This document shows positions 34,964 through 44,988 of a DNA stretch of 53,575 bases, piece after piece. Position numbers and translations under genes: made by a program. The notes under the pieces are model-generated. The model ran no database searches. It was not told the origin of the DNA and worked only from the letters and a program-made list of their open reading frames with translations. The DNA comes from Phycisphaerales bacterium (lineage in GTDB: Bacteria > Planctomycetota > Phycisphaerae > Phycisphaerales > UBA1924), in NCBI GenBank assembly GCA_905339235.1, contig CAJPFG010000013.1, forward strand, positions 1 through 53,575, read 5' to 3'. Positions within the stretch are counted from its first letter, which is position 1. Each line of letters starts with the position of its first letter.

Positions 34964-36748
34964 CTATCGCGTTGGTCCCGCGCAACGAGCCCGCCACGCG
35001 TCCCGCAGCAACACGCCCAGCCGCGCGCCGAAGCCCGCCCCGTCGCACACCGCCGAACGAAGCAATCGCTCGCGCAGCGTCGTGCGAAGTTCTCGCCGCC
35101 GCTCGACATCTTCCGCCAACGCCGTCGCCATGCGTACGTAGCCCGCCTCGTCCGCCGCCGCCAGTTCCCGCAGGCCCACCGCGCTCAGCAGGCTCAGCCC
35201 CACCCGCCCAGCGTGCATCGTGCCCTCCAGCGCCACCACCGGCACCCCCATGAATAGCGCCTCGCACGTCGTCGTGGTCCCGTTGTATGGAAACGTGTCC
35301 AACGCGACATCCACGCGTCCGTACATCTCCAGGTGCTCGAGCCAGTGCTCGGTCTGAGGAACGAGTTCGATTCGCGACGCCTCCACCCCTTCCGCGGCGA
35401 ATCGGGCCGCAAACTCGTCCCGCACCTCCACCTGCCGAAGCCCCAGCCCCTTCAGCAGAATCCGCGAGCCCGGCACGCGGTTCATGATCTCCCCCCACAC
35501 CCGGATCACGCGCCGGTTGACCTTGAGCGCGGAGTTGAACGATCCGAACGTAATGGGCACACCCGGCTCTCTCGCCGCGACGCGAACGTCGGGCGCCCGG
35601 TCCGGCGGGCGGTAGCACAGGAAGCAGGGGTCCAGCCGCAGCAGCCGCTCGGTCGCCAACCGCTCGGCGCCGGGCGGATCGGTCAGGCTGTCCACGATTC
35701 GGTAGTCGATGTTCGGGATGCCGGTGGTGGCGGGATACCCGATGTACGTCATCTGAACCGGCGCGGGCCGGATCGACATCGCGTGCAGCCGATGCCCGCT
35801 GTACAGCCCCGTCAAGTCGATCAGGATGTCGATCCGGTCCGCGTGGATCCGCCGCGCCAGCGTCGGCGAGTCGATCATCGGCAGGTGCCGGAACCTCGCC
35901 GCCTTCGCCCGCAGGCGCTGCGAGAGTTCATCCACCCGCACCCCCGTGTGATAGCAGGTCACCTCGAACGCGGCCCGGTCAAGCCCATCCAGAATCGGCT
36001 CCGCGAAGTACGATACCGAGTGCGTGTAGAAGTCCGGCGACAGCAGCCCCACACGCAGCAGGCGGTCCGGGTCGTCGGTCGAGGGGTGCGACAGCCCCAG
36101 GTCCGCGCTGTACGAGTCCACCAACTTCCCGAACTGCTGGTGCAGCGAAAAAATCGTCTCGCCCGACGCATCGGGGTCGTACAGCAGCAGGACCGACAGG
36201 TACTCGACCGGAAAGACGTCGCCGGGGCGCCGCCACTGCAGTTCGCGCAGAATCGCACGCGCCTCCGCGAGCCGTCCCGCCTTCCGCAGCACCATCGCGT
36301 ACGCCGCGCGGATCGAGTCCGCCTCCGGGTCCTGCGCGAGCCCCTCCTCGCACACGCGCCCGGCCTCCACGACGCGATCACTGTTCAGCAGCATCATGAT
36401 CAGTTCGCCCCGCAGATCCCGCTGCCCGGGATGCGCCCTCACCGCGCCCCCGAGAAACTCGATCGCCCGCGGCACGCCCTCAACCGCGGCCATGCTCCTC
36501 GCCAGCCGCAGCGCCGCCCCGGGATCTCCCGGCGCCGTGTCGTATGCGCGTTGTGCATAAAAGAAAGACTGCGCGGGCTGGCCAAGTTCCTCGCACACCT
36601 CGGCCAGAAGACGATTCACCTCCGAATCGGCCGGCCGCTGCCGCACCAGGGCCAGCAGGGCGGCATGGGCCTGTGAAAACCGCTTGTGCTCGATGTGCCC
36701 TCGCACCTGCTTCAGGCGCTGATCGACCGCGGGGTTCCGAGGCGTCAC
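34964..36748 (-). CDS. GT41 (O-GlcNAc-transferase/SPINDLY-like) TPR glycosyltransferase, third in cluster
   Basis: A 594-residue protein from GTG at 36748 with GGGAGG upstream. Residues about 1-205 are TPR-like helical pairs. The rest is the Glyco_transf_41 domain: GLLSPDFYTHSVSYF with the family His, then IDLTGLYSGHRLHAMSIRPA, TYIGYPATTG, ITFGSFNSALKV, ILLKG with the nucleotide-sugar-binding Lys, and VDVALDTFPYNGTTTTCEAL. In other organisms such enzymes transfer GlcNAc or fucose to Ser/Thr of proteins. There is no signal peptide, so it acts in the cytoplasm. It lies 104 bp after the second GT41 gene on the same strand and is the most divergent of the three. Confidence 0.9.
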   Translation of the reverse strand: MTPRNPAVDQRLKQVRGHIEHKRFSQAHAALLALVRQRPADSEVNRLLAEVCEELGQPAQSFFYAQRAYDTAPGDPGAALRLARSMAAVEGVPRAIEFLGGAVRAHPGQRDLRGELIMMLLNSDRVVEAGRVCEEGLAQDPEADSIRAAYAMVLRKAGRLAEARAILRELQWRRPGDVFPVEYLSVLLLYDPDASGETIFSLHQQFGKLVDSYSADLGLSHPSTDDPDRLLRVGLLSPDFYTHSVSYFAEPILDGLDRAAFEVTCYHTGVRVDELSQRLRAKAARFRHLPMIDSPTLARRIHADRIDILIDLTGLYSGHRLHAMSIRPAPVQMTYIGYPATTGIPNIDYRIVDSLTDPPGAERLATERLLRLDPCFLCYRPPDRAPDVRVAAREPGVPITFGSFNSALKVNRRVIRVWGEIMNRVPGSRILLKGLGLRQVEVRDEFAARFAAEGVEASRIELVPQTEHWLEHLEMYGRVDVALDTFPYNGTTTTCEALFMGVPVVALEGTMHAGRVGLSLLSAVGLRELAAADEAGYVRMATALAEDVERRRELRTTLRERLLRSAVCDGAGFGARLGVLLRDAWRARCAGPTR

Positions 36749-36852
36749 GGAATCCCTCCCGGGCGTTGCCGGAGTGAATCGGCGGGTGCGGCTTTGTACT
36801 CGCGCGGCGCGGGCATCGGAATCCTCGTGCGCGGAGAGTCTATCACCACGCG

Positions 36853-38592
36853 TCAGCCCACCATCACCCCCATCAGCGCCTCAAACCTCTCCGCATACCC
36901 CGCCGCGTCGCTCAGCACCGATCTCGCCAGCCGCGCCCGTAGCCCGTCATCCCCTTCGTCGCGCATGGCTTCCCGCCGGGCCGGGTCGCGGGCGATCGCC
37001 GCGGCCGTCCGCACGAACGCCTCGTCATCGGCCGCGCACAGATCCGCCAGTCCCGCATTGCTCAGCAGTGTCAGGCCCACACGCGAGCGGTGCGCGGCCC
37101 CGACCCGCGTGACCACCGGCACGCCCATGGCCATGGCCTCGCACGTGGTCGTCGTGCCGTGGTACGGGTAGGAATCCAGCGCGACATCCACCTCGTGGTA
37201 CGACTCCAGGTGCTCCCGCGCGGTGGCATTGAGCCCCCGAAGATCCAGCCGATCCGCGCCGACGCCGTGCCCCGCGAAAAGCCCGCGCAGCCGCGCCCGC
37301 GACGCCTCCGCCTCCAGCCCCCACGCCTTGATGATCATCCGCGAGTCCGCGACCTCGCGGAGCACGCGCGACCACAGCGCCACCGCGGCCGGGCTGACCT
37401 TCGAGAGCGCGTTGAACGAGCCGAAGGACACGCCCGCCCGCCGAGCCGTTGCCCGCGCCGCGGGCAGTTCCCCCGGCTGATAGCACAGGAAGCACGGATC
37501 AAGCCGCTCCAGCCGCTCCGCCCCCGCGACCTCCGACCCCGGCGGATCGGTGGTCGCGTCCGCGATCCGAACATCGCAACCCGGCAGAAACGTCATCCCC
37601 GCGTACCCAAGGAAACTGCCCTGCACGCGTGCCGCGCGGGTTGCGAGCACCCCCGGCGTGCACCCGCGCGTCAGCCCCGCCAGGTCCAGCAGCACGTCCA
37701 CGCCGTCCCGCCGGATCACCTGCGCGATCTGCCCGTCCTTCAGAGGACGACACCACTTCCACGACGCGGCCAGCCCGCGCAGCGCACCCGTCATCGCGTC
37801 GTGCTCGTCGCCCGTGTCATACAGGAAGACCTTCACCCGCCCGCCCCACAGCCCGCGCAGCAGCGGAAGCAGGAAGTACGAAACCGAATGCGTGCGAAAA
37901 TCCGGAGAGAGCAGCCCCAGCCGGATCGTGCCGTCGGGCGCCCGCCGCGGGATCGACTCCGGCGGTGGGGCGGGCGGAAGCAGCGCCGCGTGGGCCCGGG
38001 CGAGTTCGTGCACCTCCGCCTCCGGCATGTCGTCCACGTACAGGGCCGTGCTTGCCAGCCACTCCGCAAACGGGCGATACCGCGGAAATCGCCTGAGCCC
38101 CTCGCGGATCGCGGCCATCTGCCCTCGCGTATCTCCCAGCCGCGACAGCGCCTCCACGTGCGCCTGCCACAGCGGCGGTACGTCGGGCCAGCGGTCGGCC
38201 CAGCCCCGCGCCCGGGCCGCGGCCTCGTCGGGCCGGCCCAAATCCGCGAGAATCCGCGCCGCCCGAAAGCACGCCGGTCCGAACGCCCGTTCTCCGTCGA
38301 GCACCGGTTCGAGTTCCCGCAGCGCCCCCTCGCCATCGTGGGTCAGTGCCAACTGAATCGCCAGGTTCAGGCGAGTCTCGGGTGTGTCGTACGCGTCGCG
38401 GGCGCGTCGAGCGAAGTACAACGCCCGCACACGATCGCCCTTCGAGTGGTGTGTCAGGCACAGCCCGGCCAGCACACCCAGGTGCCGCGGCTCGGCCTGC
38501 AGGGCGCGCGTCAGAAGCCCCAGCGCCTGATCGTGCCGGCCCGCGCTCGCGTGGTCCTGCGCCTGCTTCACCAACTCGTCGATCCGGCTCAT
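36853..38592 (-). CDS. GT41 (O-GlcNAc-transferase-like) TPR glycosyltransferase, second in cluster
   Basis: A 579-residue protein. Its ATG (38592) overlaps the stop of the gene before it as ATGA, and GAGG precedes it, so it is translationally coupled. N-terminal TPR-like repeats occupy about 1-215. The GT41 domain follows: GLLSPDFRTHSVSYFLLPLL, LLDLAGLTRG, GSFLGYAGMTFLPGCDVRIA, VSFGSFNALSKV, MIIKAWG (the conserved Lys retained) and VDVALDSYPYHGTTTTCEAM. It shares the Leu-Asp-Pro-Cys-Phe-Leu-Cys-Tyr segment with both paralogues. Acceptor protein unknown. Confidence 0.9.
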   Translation of the reverse strand: MSRIDELVKQAQDHASAGRHDQALGLLTRALQAEPRHLGVLAGLCLTHHSKGDRVRALYFARRARDAYDTPETRLNLAIQLALTHDGEGALRELEPVLDGERAFGPACFRAARILADLGRPDEAAARARGWADRWPDVPPLWQAHVEALSRLGDTRGQMAAIREGLRRFPRYRPFAEWLASTALYVDDMPEAEVHELARAHAALLPPAPPPESIPRRAPDGTIRLGLLSPDFRTHSVSYFLLPLLRGLWGGRVKVFLYDTGDEHDAMTGALRGLAASWKWCRPLKDGQIAQVIRRDGVDVLLDLAGLTRGCTPGVLATRAARVQGSFLGYAGMTFLPGCDVRIADATTDPPGSEVAGAERLERLDPCFLCYQPGELPAARATARRAGVSFGSFNALSKVSPAAVALWSRVLREVADSRMIIKAWGLEAEASRARLRGLFAGHGVGADRLDLRGLNATAREHLESYHEVDVALDSYPYHGTTTTCEAMAMGVPVVTRVGAAHRSRVGLTLLSNAGLADLCAADDEAFVRTAAAIARDPARREAMRDEGDDGLRARLARSVLSDAAGYAERFEALMGVMVG

Positions 38593-40376
38593 CGAACCTC
38601 GCTTCCCGGGGCCGAGAGTGTACCGGTGCCGGGGTCGCCGTCCACGAGCGACCCGAGCAGAGACTCGAACCGCCGCGCGTACGCGCCGGCATCGCAAAGC
38701 GCACTCCCCAGCACTCCCGCCCGAAGCCCATCGGGCCCCTCCGACCGCAGCCGCTGCCGCAGGTCCGCGTCATTCGCGAGCGACCGGGCCGTCTCGATGT
38801 ACCCGACATCGCTCTCGGCGGCGAAGCCGGCCTGGCCAACCGCCTTCAGGATGGAAAGCCCCACGCGAGAGCGGTGCGAATCACCCACTCGCACGACCAC
38901 CGGCACCCCCATCACCAGCGCCTCGCAGGTCGTGGTGGTGCCCTGATAGGGATACGTGTCGAGCGCCACATCGACTCGCCCGTAGTGCTCCAGGTGCTCG
39001 CGGACGCCCGGCGTCTGGCCGACCATCTCCAGTCTCGAGCGCTCAACGCCTTTGGCCTCGAACGCGGAGACCAGACGCTCCCGCGCTTCCGCGAACTCCT
39101 GGCCGGACCCTTTGAGGAGCAGGCGGCTCTTCGGAACCGCGCTCAGCACGCCCGACCACAGCGCCACCGTGCGCCCGGAGACCTTGAGCGGCGAGTTGAA
39201 CGAACCAAACGTCACCGGCTCCCGCCCGCCGGCTCGCCCCGGCGGGGGCAAGTCTTCCCACGGCCGATAGCACAGGAAGCACGGGTCCAGCCGCGACAGG
39301 CGCTCGCTGCACGACGACTCCGAGTGAAGCGGGTCCGTCGTGGAATCCACGATCCGCACGTCCATCGCGCCCAGCCCCGTCGTGCCCGGATACCCCAGAA
39401 ACGTCGCCTGAACCGGCGCGCACCGCCGGGCGATGACCCCGGGTCGCGAGCCCGTGCCCACGCCCGCGAGATCGACGAGCACATCCAGCCCGTCCGCACG
39501 AATCGCGGCGGCGAGTTGCTCATCGCCCAGTCGCTCGCACCGCCGCCAGCAGGCCACGAGCCCACGCAACCGCTCGCTCACAGCGTCCTCTCGCCCGCCG
39601 GTGTGATAGCACGAGCACCAGAACCGCGAACGATCGAGCCCCTCGAGCAGCGGACGGAGAAAATACGTCACCGAGTGCGTCCGCAGGTCGCCGGAGAGAA
39701 ACCCGACCCGAATCGGGCCCGTCCGGGCCCGCCGCCGCAGGGCCGCCGGAGAGACCCCCCGCTCGATCAACGCCGCGTGCGATCGCGCGAGCGCGAGCAG
39801 GTCGCCGTCCGGCGTCTCTTCGTACAGCGCCGCGCTCGCCATCCACCGTCGCAACGGCTGATGCCCCGGAAAACGCGCGACGCCCTCACGCAGCGCGCCG
39901 ACCAGCCCCGGGCCCTCACCCATCCGCGACAGCGTGTCGCACAGCGGAAAGCGCACGACGGCGTCTTCCGGCCAGCGCTCGATCCACTCCGCGCACCGCG
40001 CCAGAGCCTCGGAAAACCGTCCCAGCCGCGTGAGCACATCCGCGAGTTTGCAGCAGGCCAGCGGCAGCGCCCCGGGGCCGCGGGTGATCGGCCCGAGCGC
40101 CGCCGCGGCCTCTTCCAGCCGGCCCCGCGGGGTCAGCGCCTCCGCCAGAAGCACGCGCCCCGTCGATCGATCCGGCCAGGCCTCCATCGCCCGGCGCGCC
40201 ACCCCCTCCATGGCCTCGAACTCGCCGCGAGCCTGGTGAAGCAACCCCAGCACCGCGAGCGCGTGCAGGTGATCGGGACGCGACCGCAGCGCGCGAGACA
40301 GCAGGTCCTCGGCCGGCCCGAACCGGCCCGCCGCGCACTCTCTTTCGGCTTGCCTGACCAGGGCGGACACGTCCAT
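38589..40376 (-). CDS. GT41 (O-GlcNAc-transferase-like) TPR glycosyltransferase, first in cluster
   Basis: A 595-residue protein with GGAG upstream of ATG 40376. TPR-like repeats cover about 1-210 (AAGRFGPAEDLLSRALRSRP, then DHLHALAVLGLLHQARGEFE). The GT41 motifs are GFLSGDLRTHSVTYFLRPLL, LVDLAGVGTGSRPGVIA, TFLGYPGTTG, VTFGSFNSPLKVSG, LLLKGSG and VDVALDTYPYQGTTTTCEAL. It opens a run of three paralogues; the clpC terminator separates it from the gene before. Different TPR halves with conserved catalytic halves suggest different acceptors. Confidence 0.9.
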   Translation of the reverse strand: MDVSALVRQAERECAAGRFGPAEDLLSRALRSRPDHLHALAVLGLLHQARGEFEAMEGVARRAMEAWPDRSTGRVLLAEALTPRGRLEEAAAALGPITRGPGALPLACCKLADVLTRLGRFSEALARCAEWIERWPEDAVVRFPLCDTLSRMGEGPGLVGALREGVARFPGHQPLRRWMASAALYEETPDGDLLALARSHAALIERGVSPAALRRRARTGPIRVGFLSGDLRTHSVTYFLRPLLEGLDRSRFWCSCYHTGGREDAVSERLRGLVACWRRCERLGDEQLAAAIRADGLDVLVDLAGVGTGSRPGVIARRCAPVQATFLGYPGTTGLGAMDVRIVDSTTDPLHSESSCSERLSRLDPCFLCYRPWEDLPPPGRAGGREPVTFGSFNSPLKVSGRTVALWSGVLSAVPKSRLLLKGSGQEFAEARERLVSAFEAKGVERSRLEMVGQTPGVREHLEHYGRVDVALDTYPYQGTTTTCEALVMGVPVVVRVGDSHRSRVGLSILKAVGQAGFAAESDVGYIETARSLANDADLRQRLRSEGPDGLRAGVLGSALCDAGAYARRFESLLGSLVDGDPGTGTLSAPGSEVR

Positions 40377-40417
40377 CTTGCTGCTCCGTCGCGGGCCAAG
40401 TGTACCGGGTGCGCAAC

Positions 40418-40443
40418 GAAAACCCCGCGATCCGCCGCGGGGT
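40418..40443 (-). terminator. clpC terminator
   Basis: On the minus strand, ACCCCGCG pairs with CGCGGGGT across a 6-nt loop and is followed by TTTT, 28 bp past the clpC stop. Confidence 0.75.
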
Positions 40444-40470
40444 CTTTGGGGATCCTTGGTCAGGCAAGGC

Positions 40471-43074
40471 TCAGGTCGAGGCCGCGGCCTTGGCCGGCGC
40501 CTCCCGGTCGCCCTGGCCGGGCTTAGCCAGCCCAGCCGGCGGCGGAGCGCTCTCGAAAAACAGGTGATCCTCCGGCTTCCCGTCCGGCCCGTTGCGCAGC
40601 ACGACCCGGATGGTGCACGGGGCCTCGAAGTTCCCCGAGAGCAGCATCTCGCTGAGCGGGTCTTCGATGTGCGTGCCGATGCTGCGCCGTAGCGGGCGGG
40701 CGCCGAACTCGGGGTTGTACCCGCGCTCGATCAGGAACTCCTTGGCCGTGGGGTCCAGTTCAATCGCGAACCCCTGCTGCGCCAGCCGCTTGCCGACCTT
40801 CGCCACCTCGTAGTCCACGATATTGGTGATGTCGTCCTTGTTCAGCGGCCGGAACACGATGATGTCGTCCAACCGGTTGATGAACTCCGGCCGGAAGAAC
40901 CGCTCGATCTCCTTGAGCAGCACCGTCTTGATGTTGTCGTAGTCCGTCGTCTCCGTGCGCTTGCCGAACCCGAACCCCGCCCCGCCCTTGATGATCTCCG
41001 AGCCCAGGTTGCTCGTCATGATCATAATCGTGTTGCGGAAGTCCACATTGCGGCCGAAGGAGTCCGTCAGGCGCCCTTCCTCCATGATCTGCAGGAGCAT
41101 GTTGAACACGTCGGGGTGGGCCTTCTCGACCTCGTCCAGCAGCACCACCGCGTACGGACGCCGGCGGATCCGCTCGGTCAACTGCCCGCCCTCCTCGTAC
41201 CCCACATACCCGGGAGGTGCGCCCACCAGCCGGCTCACGTTGTGCTTCTCCATGTACTCGGACATGTCCAGGTGCAGGAGCGCTTCCTCGTCGCCGAACA
41301 TGAACTCGGCCAGGGCCTTGCTGAGCAGGGTCTTGCCCACGCCGCTGGGGCCGACGAAGATGAACGAGCCCATCGGACGCTTGGGGTCCTTCAGGCCCGC
41401 GCGGGCCCGACGGATCGCCTTGGCGATCGCCTTGATCGCCTCGTCCTGGCTGATGACCTTCTTGTGCAGTTCGTCCTCGAGTTTGAGCAGCCGCGCCGCC
41501 TCGTCCTTTTCCAGACGCTTGAGCGGCACGCCCGTCATCTTCGCCACGACCTCGGCGACGACCTCGTCGTCCACGACACCCTCGGTCTCCTGACTCTTGG
41601 CGCGCCACTCGCGCTGCGCCTCTTCCTTCTTCCGACGCAACTGCTCGGCCTTATCCCGAAGTTCCGCCGCCTTCTCGTAGTCCGCCGCCTTCACCGCCTC
41701 GTCCTTCTCGACGGCGAGTTTCTCGATATCCGCCTCGAGGTCCGCCAGGTTCGGCGGCTTGCTCATGCTCTTGATCCGCACCCGCGCCCCCGCCTCGTCG
41801 ATCACGTCGATCGACTTGTCCGGCTGCACGCGCCCCGTGATGTACCGCCCGGAGAGTTCCACCGCCGTCCGCACGGCCGCATCCGTGATGTGCACCCGAT
41901 GGTGCTGCTCGTACTTGTCGCGCAGGCCCTTGAGGATCTCGATGGTCTGGTCGGGGCTCGGCGGATCGACCGTGATCGCCTGGAATCGACGCGCCAGGGC
42001 CGCGTCCTTCTCGATGTACTTGCGGTACTCGTCAAAGGTCGTGGCGCCGATGCACTGGATCTCCCCGCGGGCCAGCGCCGGCTTGAGAACGTTGGACGCA
42101 TCGATCGCGCCCTCCGCCCCGCCCGCCCCCACCAGCGTGTGCAGTTCGTCGATAAACAGCATGACGTTCTTCGCCCGCCGAACCTCGTTCATCACGGCCT
42201 TGATGCGCTCCTCGAACTGGCCGCGGTACTTGGTGCCCGCGACCATCATCGCCAGGTCCAGCACCACCAGCCGCTTGTCGCACAGGATCTCCGGCACATC
42301 CCCCGCGATGATCCGCTGCGCCAGGCCCTCGACAATCGCCGTCTTGCCCACGCCCGCCTCGCCCAGAAGCACCGGGTTGTTCTTCGTGCGACGGCACAGC
42401 ACCTGCACCACCCGCTCGATCTCCGTCAACCGGCCGATCACCGGGTCCAGCGTGCCTTCCTTCGCCAGTTCCGTCAGGTCGCGCCCGAAGGAATCCAGCG
42501 CCGGGGTCTTGCTCTTGCCCTTCGCCGCCGCGGCCGTACCCCCGCCCCCGCCCCCTCCCCCGCCCGCCGGCGATGGCCCCGAGCCGCCCCCGCCCCCGCC
42601 CTCGGCGCTGCCGGAGATGCTCTCGCCCTGCTCCCCGCCCGCGCCCAAGAGATTCAGAACCTCCTCGCGAACGTCCTCGAGTTTTAGGCCCAGGTTGATC
42701 AGCACCTGCGCCGCCACTCCATCATGCTCGCGCAGCAGGCCCAGCAGCAGGTGCTCGGTCCCGACGTAGTTGTGGTTCAGGTTCCGCGCCTCTTCGATGG
42801 CGTATTCGATCACTTTCTTGGCGCGGGGCGTCTGGGGCAGTTTGCCCATCGTGACCATCTCGGGCCCGGCCTTGACGAGTTTCTCGACCTCCAGGCGAAC
42901 CCGCCGAAGATCAACGTCGAGGTTGCGGAGAACATTGGCCCCGACGCCGGAGCCTTCCTTGACGAGCCCGAGCAGGATGTGCTCGGTCCCGATGTATTCG
43001 TGATTGAGGCGCTGGGCCTCCTGATTGGCAAGGGCCATCACTTTGCGGGCACGATCGGTGAAGCGTTCAAACAT
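40471..43074 (-). CDS. clpC: ATP-dependent Clp protease ATP-binding subunit ClpC
   Basis: An 867-residue protein; GAGGTG lies upstream of ATG 43074. Two Clp_N repeats (1-145), a Gly-rich linker (about 155-185), AAA1 with GEAGVGKT (238-245) and [14 protein letters not shown], a UVR-type coiled middle segment ([20 protein letters not shown]), AAA2 with GPSGVGKT and [18 protein letters not shown], and a D2-small domain. ClpC unfolds proteins for ClpP or refolds them with adaptors. The UVR-type middle segment marks it as ClpC rather than ClpB or ClpA. Oddities are the long poly-Gly linker and an Ala/Pro-rich tail (last 25 residues). Single gene with its own terminator. Confidence 0.96.
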   Translation of the reverse strand: MFERFTDRARKVMALANQEAQRLNHEYIGTEHILLGLVKEGSGVGANVLRNLDVDLRRVRLEVEKLVKAGPEMVTMGKLPQTPRAKKVIEYAIEEARNLNHNYVGTEHLLLGLLREHDGVAAQVLINLGLKLEDVREEVLNLLGAGGEQGESISGSAEGGGGGGSGPSPAGGGGGGGGGTAAAAKGKSKTPALDSFGRDLTELAKEGTLDPVIGRLTEIERVVQVLCRRTKNNPVLLGEAGVGKTAIVEGLAQRIIAGDVPEILCDKRLVVLDLAMMVAGTKYRGQFEERIKAVMNEVRRAKNVMLFIDELHTLVGAGGAEGAIDASNVLKPALARGEIQCIGATTFDEYRKYIEKDAALARRFQAITVDPPSPDQTIEILKGLRDKYEQHHRVHITDAAVRTAVELSGRYITGRVQPDKSIDVIDEAGARVRIKSMSKPPNLADLEADIEKLAVEKDEAVKAADYEKAAELRDKAEQLRRKKEEAQREWRAKSQETEGVVDDEVVAEVVAKMTGVPLKRLEKDEAARLLKLEDELHKKVISQDEAIKAIAKAIRRARAGLKDPKRPMGSFIFVGPSGVGKTLLSKALAEFMFGDEEALLHLDMSEYMEKHNVSRLVGAPPGYVGYEEGGQLTERIRRRPYAVVLLDEVEKAHPDVFNMLLQIMEEGRLTDSFGRNVDFRNTIMIMTSNLGSEIIKGGAGFGFGKRTETTDYDNIKTVLLKEIERFFRPEFINRLDDIIVFRPLNKDDITNIVDYEVAKVGKRLAQQGFAIELDPTAKEFLIERGYNPEFGARPLRRSIGTHIEDPLSEMLLSGNFEAPCTIRVVLRNGPDGKPEDHLFFESAPPPAGLAKPGQGDREAPAKAAAST

Positions 43075-43458
43075 GAAGCACCTCTCTAGGGCAGCCTACC
43101 CGCACCCCGGGCACCGATAATCGGTTCGTATCCCGAGGGGGGTCGGGTTCGCTGCCGCGGCCAGTTTCACCGTCCCGCCGCGCCCAAGTGGCTGTCGCCA
43201 CGCCGCTTGCGATCCGGCCCGGGACCCAGGTTTGCGCCGCTGCGCCCCGCACAGCATACGCACCCCGGCAACCCGGCTTGGGACTATCGGCAGCGAGGCC
43301 CGTGCCAATCACTCACCCACGCCAAACCGCCTCTAGGGCGGCGCCGAAAGGGTGGCACTGGCAAGGTGCTCGGGGCTTGCCGGTGGCCGACGTCCCGGGC
43401 GAGCATCCCAGGAACTCCTCTCCGAGCGTCCTGTCAAAACGGCAGTGCCTTGTGGGCA
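43075..43458. other. Intergenic region with GTGG-hairpin repeat, copy B
   Basis: No gene is seen in these 384 bp. At 43350-43385 GGGTGGCAC is followed by a stem in which CAC-T-GGCAAG pairs with CTTGCC-G-GTG, nearly the same as copy A at 11651. The remainder shows no ORF with start signals and no clear promoter. Confidence 0.55.
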
Positions 43459-44988
43459 TCACGGTTGGTTGTAGACAGCATCAACGATGACCATAAGGTC
43501 GTCCACGGCGATGAACTCATCCACCGTCGTGTCAACGGGCTGGTCCACCCAGGCTTGGATGTCCCGGTCGTCGACAAAGCCATCTACGTTCAGGTCCATA
43601 CACATGAGCGTGAACCTGTAGGGGTAGCCGCCTACGTCCGGATCTGGTGTCGCGAGCGTGTTGGCACTCCGGAGGTCAGTGTGGACACCATCCGCGCTAC
43701 GAAGTGTGAACTCGTACTCGAAGGTGGACCCGAAGGTCCCCTCCCCGCCCTCGCTCGTAGACTTTGGCTGCACCCAAACTTCACGAGGACGACCTTGCGC
43801 TTGCACAGTCACTCGGAACAAGTGAGAGACATCAATCCAGGGTGGCGCCGTGCAGCCGCTCGGTCCGCATTCTGCCAGGAGGGACCTCCGCCGAATGATG
43901 AGCGGGATGGTGCCGTCGCTCGCAAGTGAATCGATGATTGCGCCATAATGGCGCAGCATGATGGTCTCCGCCGGGTCCGGCGCGAAGCTTGGCGGGCACA
44001 GCGTGCCGGCGGGATCCGCCGGCGGCACAAGATTCGTCCAAACTCGGCCTCAGGTCCTGCGAGAAAGTTGATGCCCGTATACGCGTTTCCGTCGAGTTCG
44101 ATCAACCCGAGAGGGCTTCCAGGGTTGATCCCATCCGGCTGCGATGGCGAGGCAACCAAATCCTGACCACGCAGAAGTCCCGCCATCGTCCCGATCGGCA
44201 GACTGACCCGCTGCAAATCCCCTTGACCACCAAACGCGTTTGCGATGACGCAACTGCCTCCAGAAACGGAAGTCGCGTCGATCGAAAGAATGCCGTCGCG
44301 TGCTTGAATGCACGGCGAGGCGACGCTCCCGCCAATCCAAGCCGTGTCAATGGCCTGGATGGACCCTTGCTGTACGCTGATGTCTGACGCGATCCCGATT
44401 TCCTGCCGGCGCGATCGTTGTCTCGAGCACGCCCAAGCTTTCTTGTTGCAAGATTATCGGCGAGTTGAACAGGACCGCACGCGCCACCAGCGTGCCGAAT
44501 GCCATGCCCGGGTTCGTGACGATGATCCCGCCCGTAACGTCGCCACCGCACTGCAGGCGCACGATCTCGCCGACGTTGATCAGGCCGGTGAGATCGCCGA
44601 GGATCGCGCCGGATACGCGCACCTTTCCCGTGAGACCACCGTCCACGAGCAGCCCGTCCCAGTTGGCGGCGGCGGGCAAAAGTGGATCAGCGGGCTCGGG
44701 GTTGATGGCGCCTTCTCTGCCGATGAGAACGTCGAGCAAAGCGGGATTCTGTCGCGTTCCCGACAGTTGAATCTCGCCTACGTTCGCTGAGTTGTCGGGG
44801 TTCGTCGAGTACGCCCGGATCAGCGTCACGCTATCAAGTTCGCTGATGGTGCTGAGGATGATGGACTCGCCATCCTGAAAATGGAACGTTTCGACGCCCC
44901 CACCTTGGCGCAGGATGTCAACCGTGACAGGCTGCGCGAGCGAGATTGCCGTTGAAACAAGTACCACCAAGGCCGCGAGAATCCTCAT
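43459..44988 (-). pseudogene. Secreted dockerin-type protein gene broken by two frameshifts
   Basis: The frame from ATG 44988 (GGAGAGC upstream; signal peptide ending AISLAQ) runs well to about 44400. There protein-like sequence continues in another frame (EIGIASDISVQQGSIQAIDT). Near 44045 it moves again to a third frame (VWTNLVPPADPAGTLCPPSF) that ends at 43459. Joined, the product would be about 509 residues: signal peptide, repetitive beta-rich body with LNVGEIVRLQCGG-like rungs, and an EF-hand end (DLNVDGFVDDRD) without the Cys-terminated module found elsewhere. Two single-base indels explain it, either true decay or sequencing error in GC-rich DNA. Confidence 0.7.

Noticed and set aside
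41116..42687. Long plus-strand open frame opposite clpC
   Set aside because: It mirrors the codon pattern of clpC, has no start signal and gives low-complexity protein.
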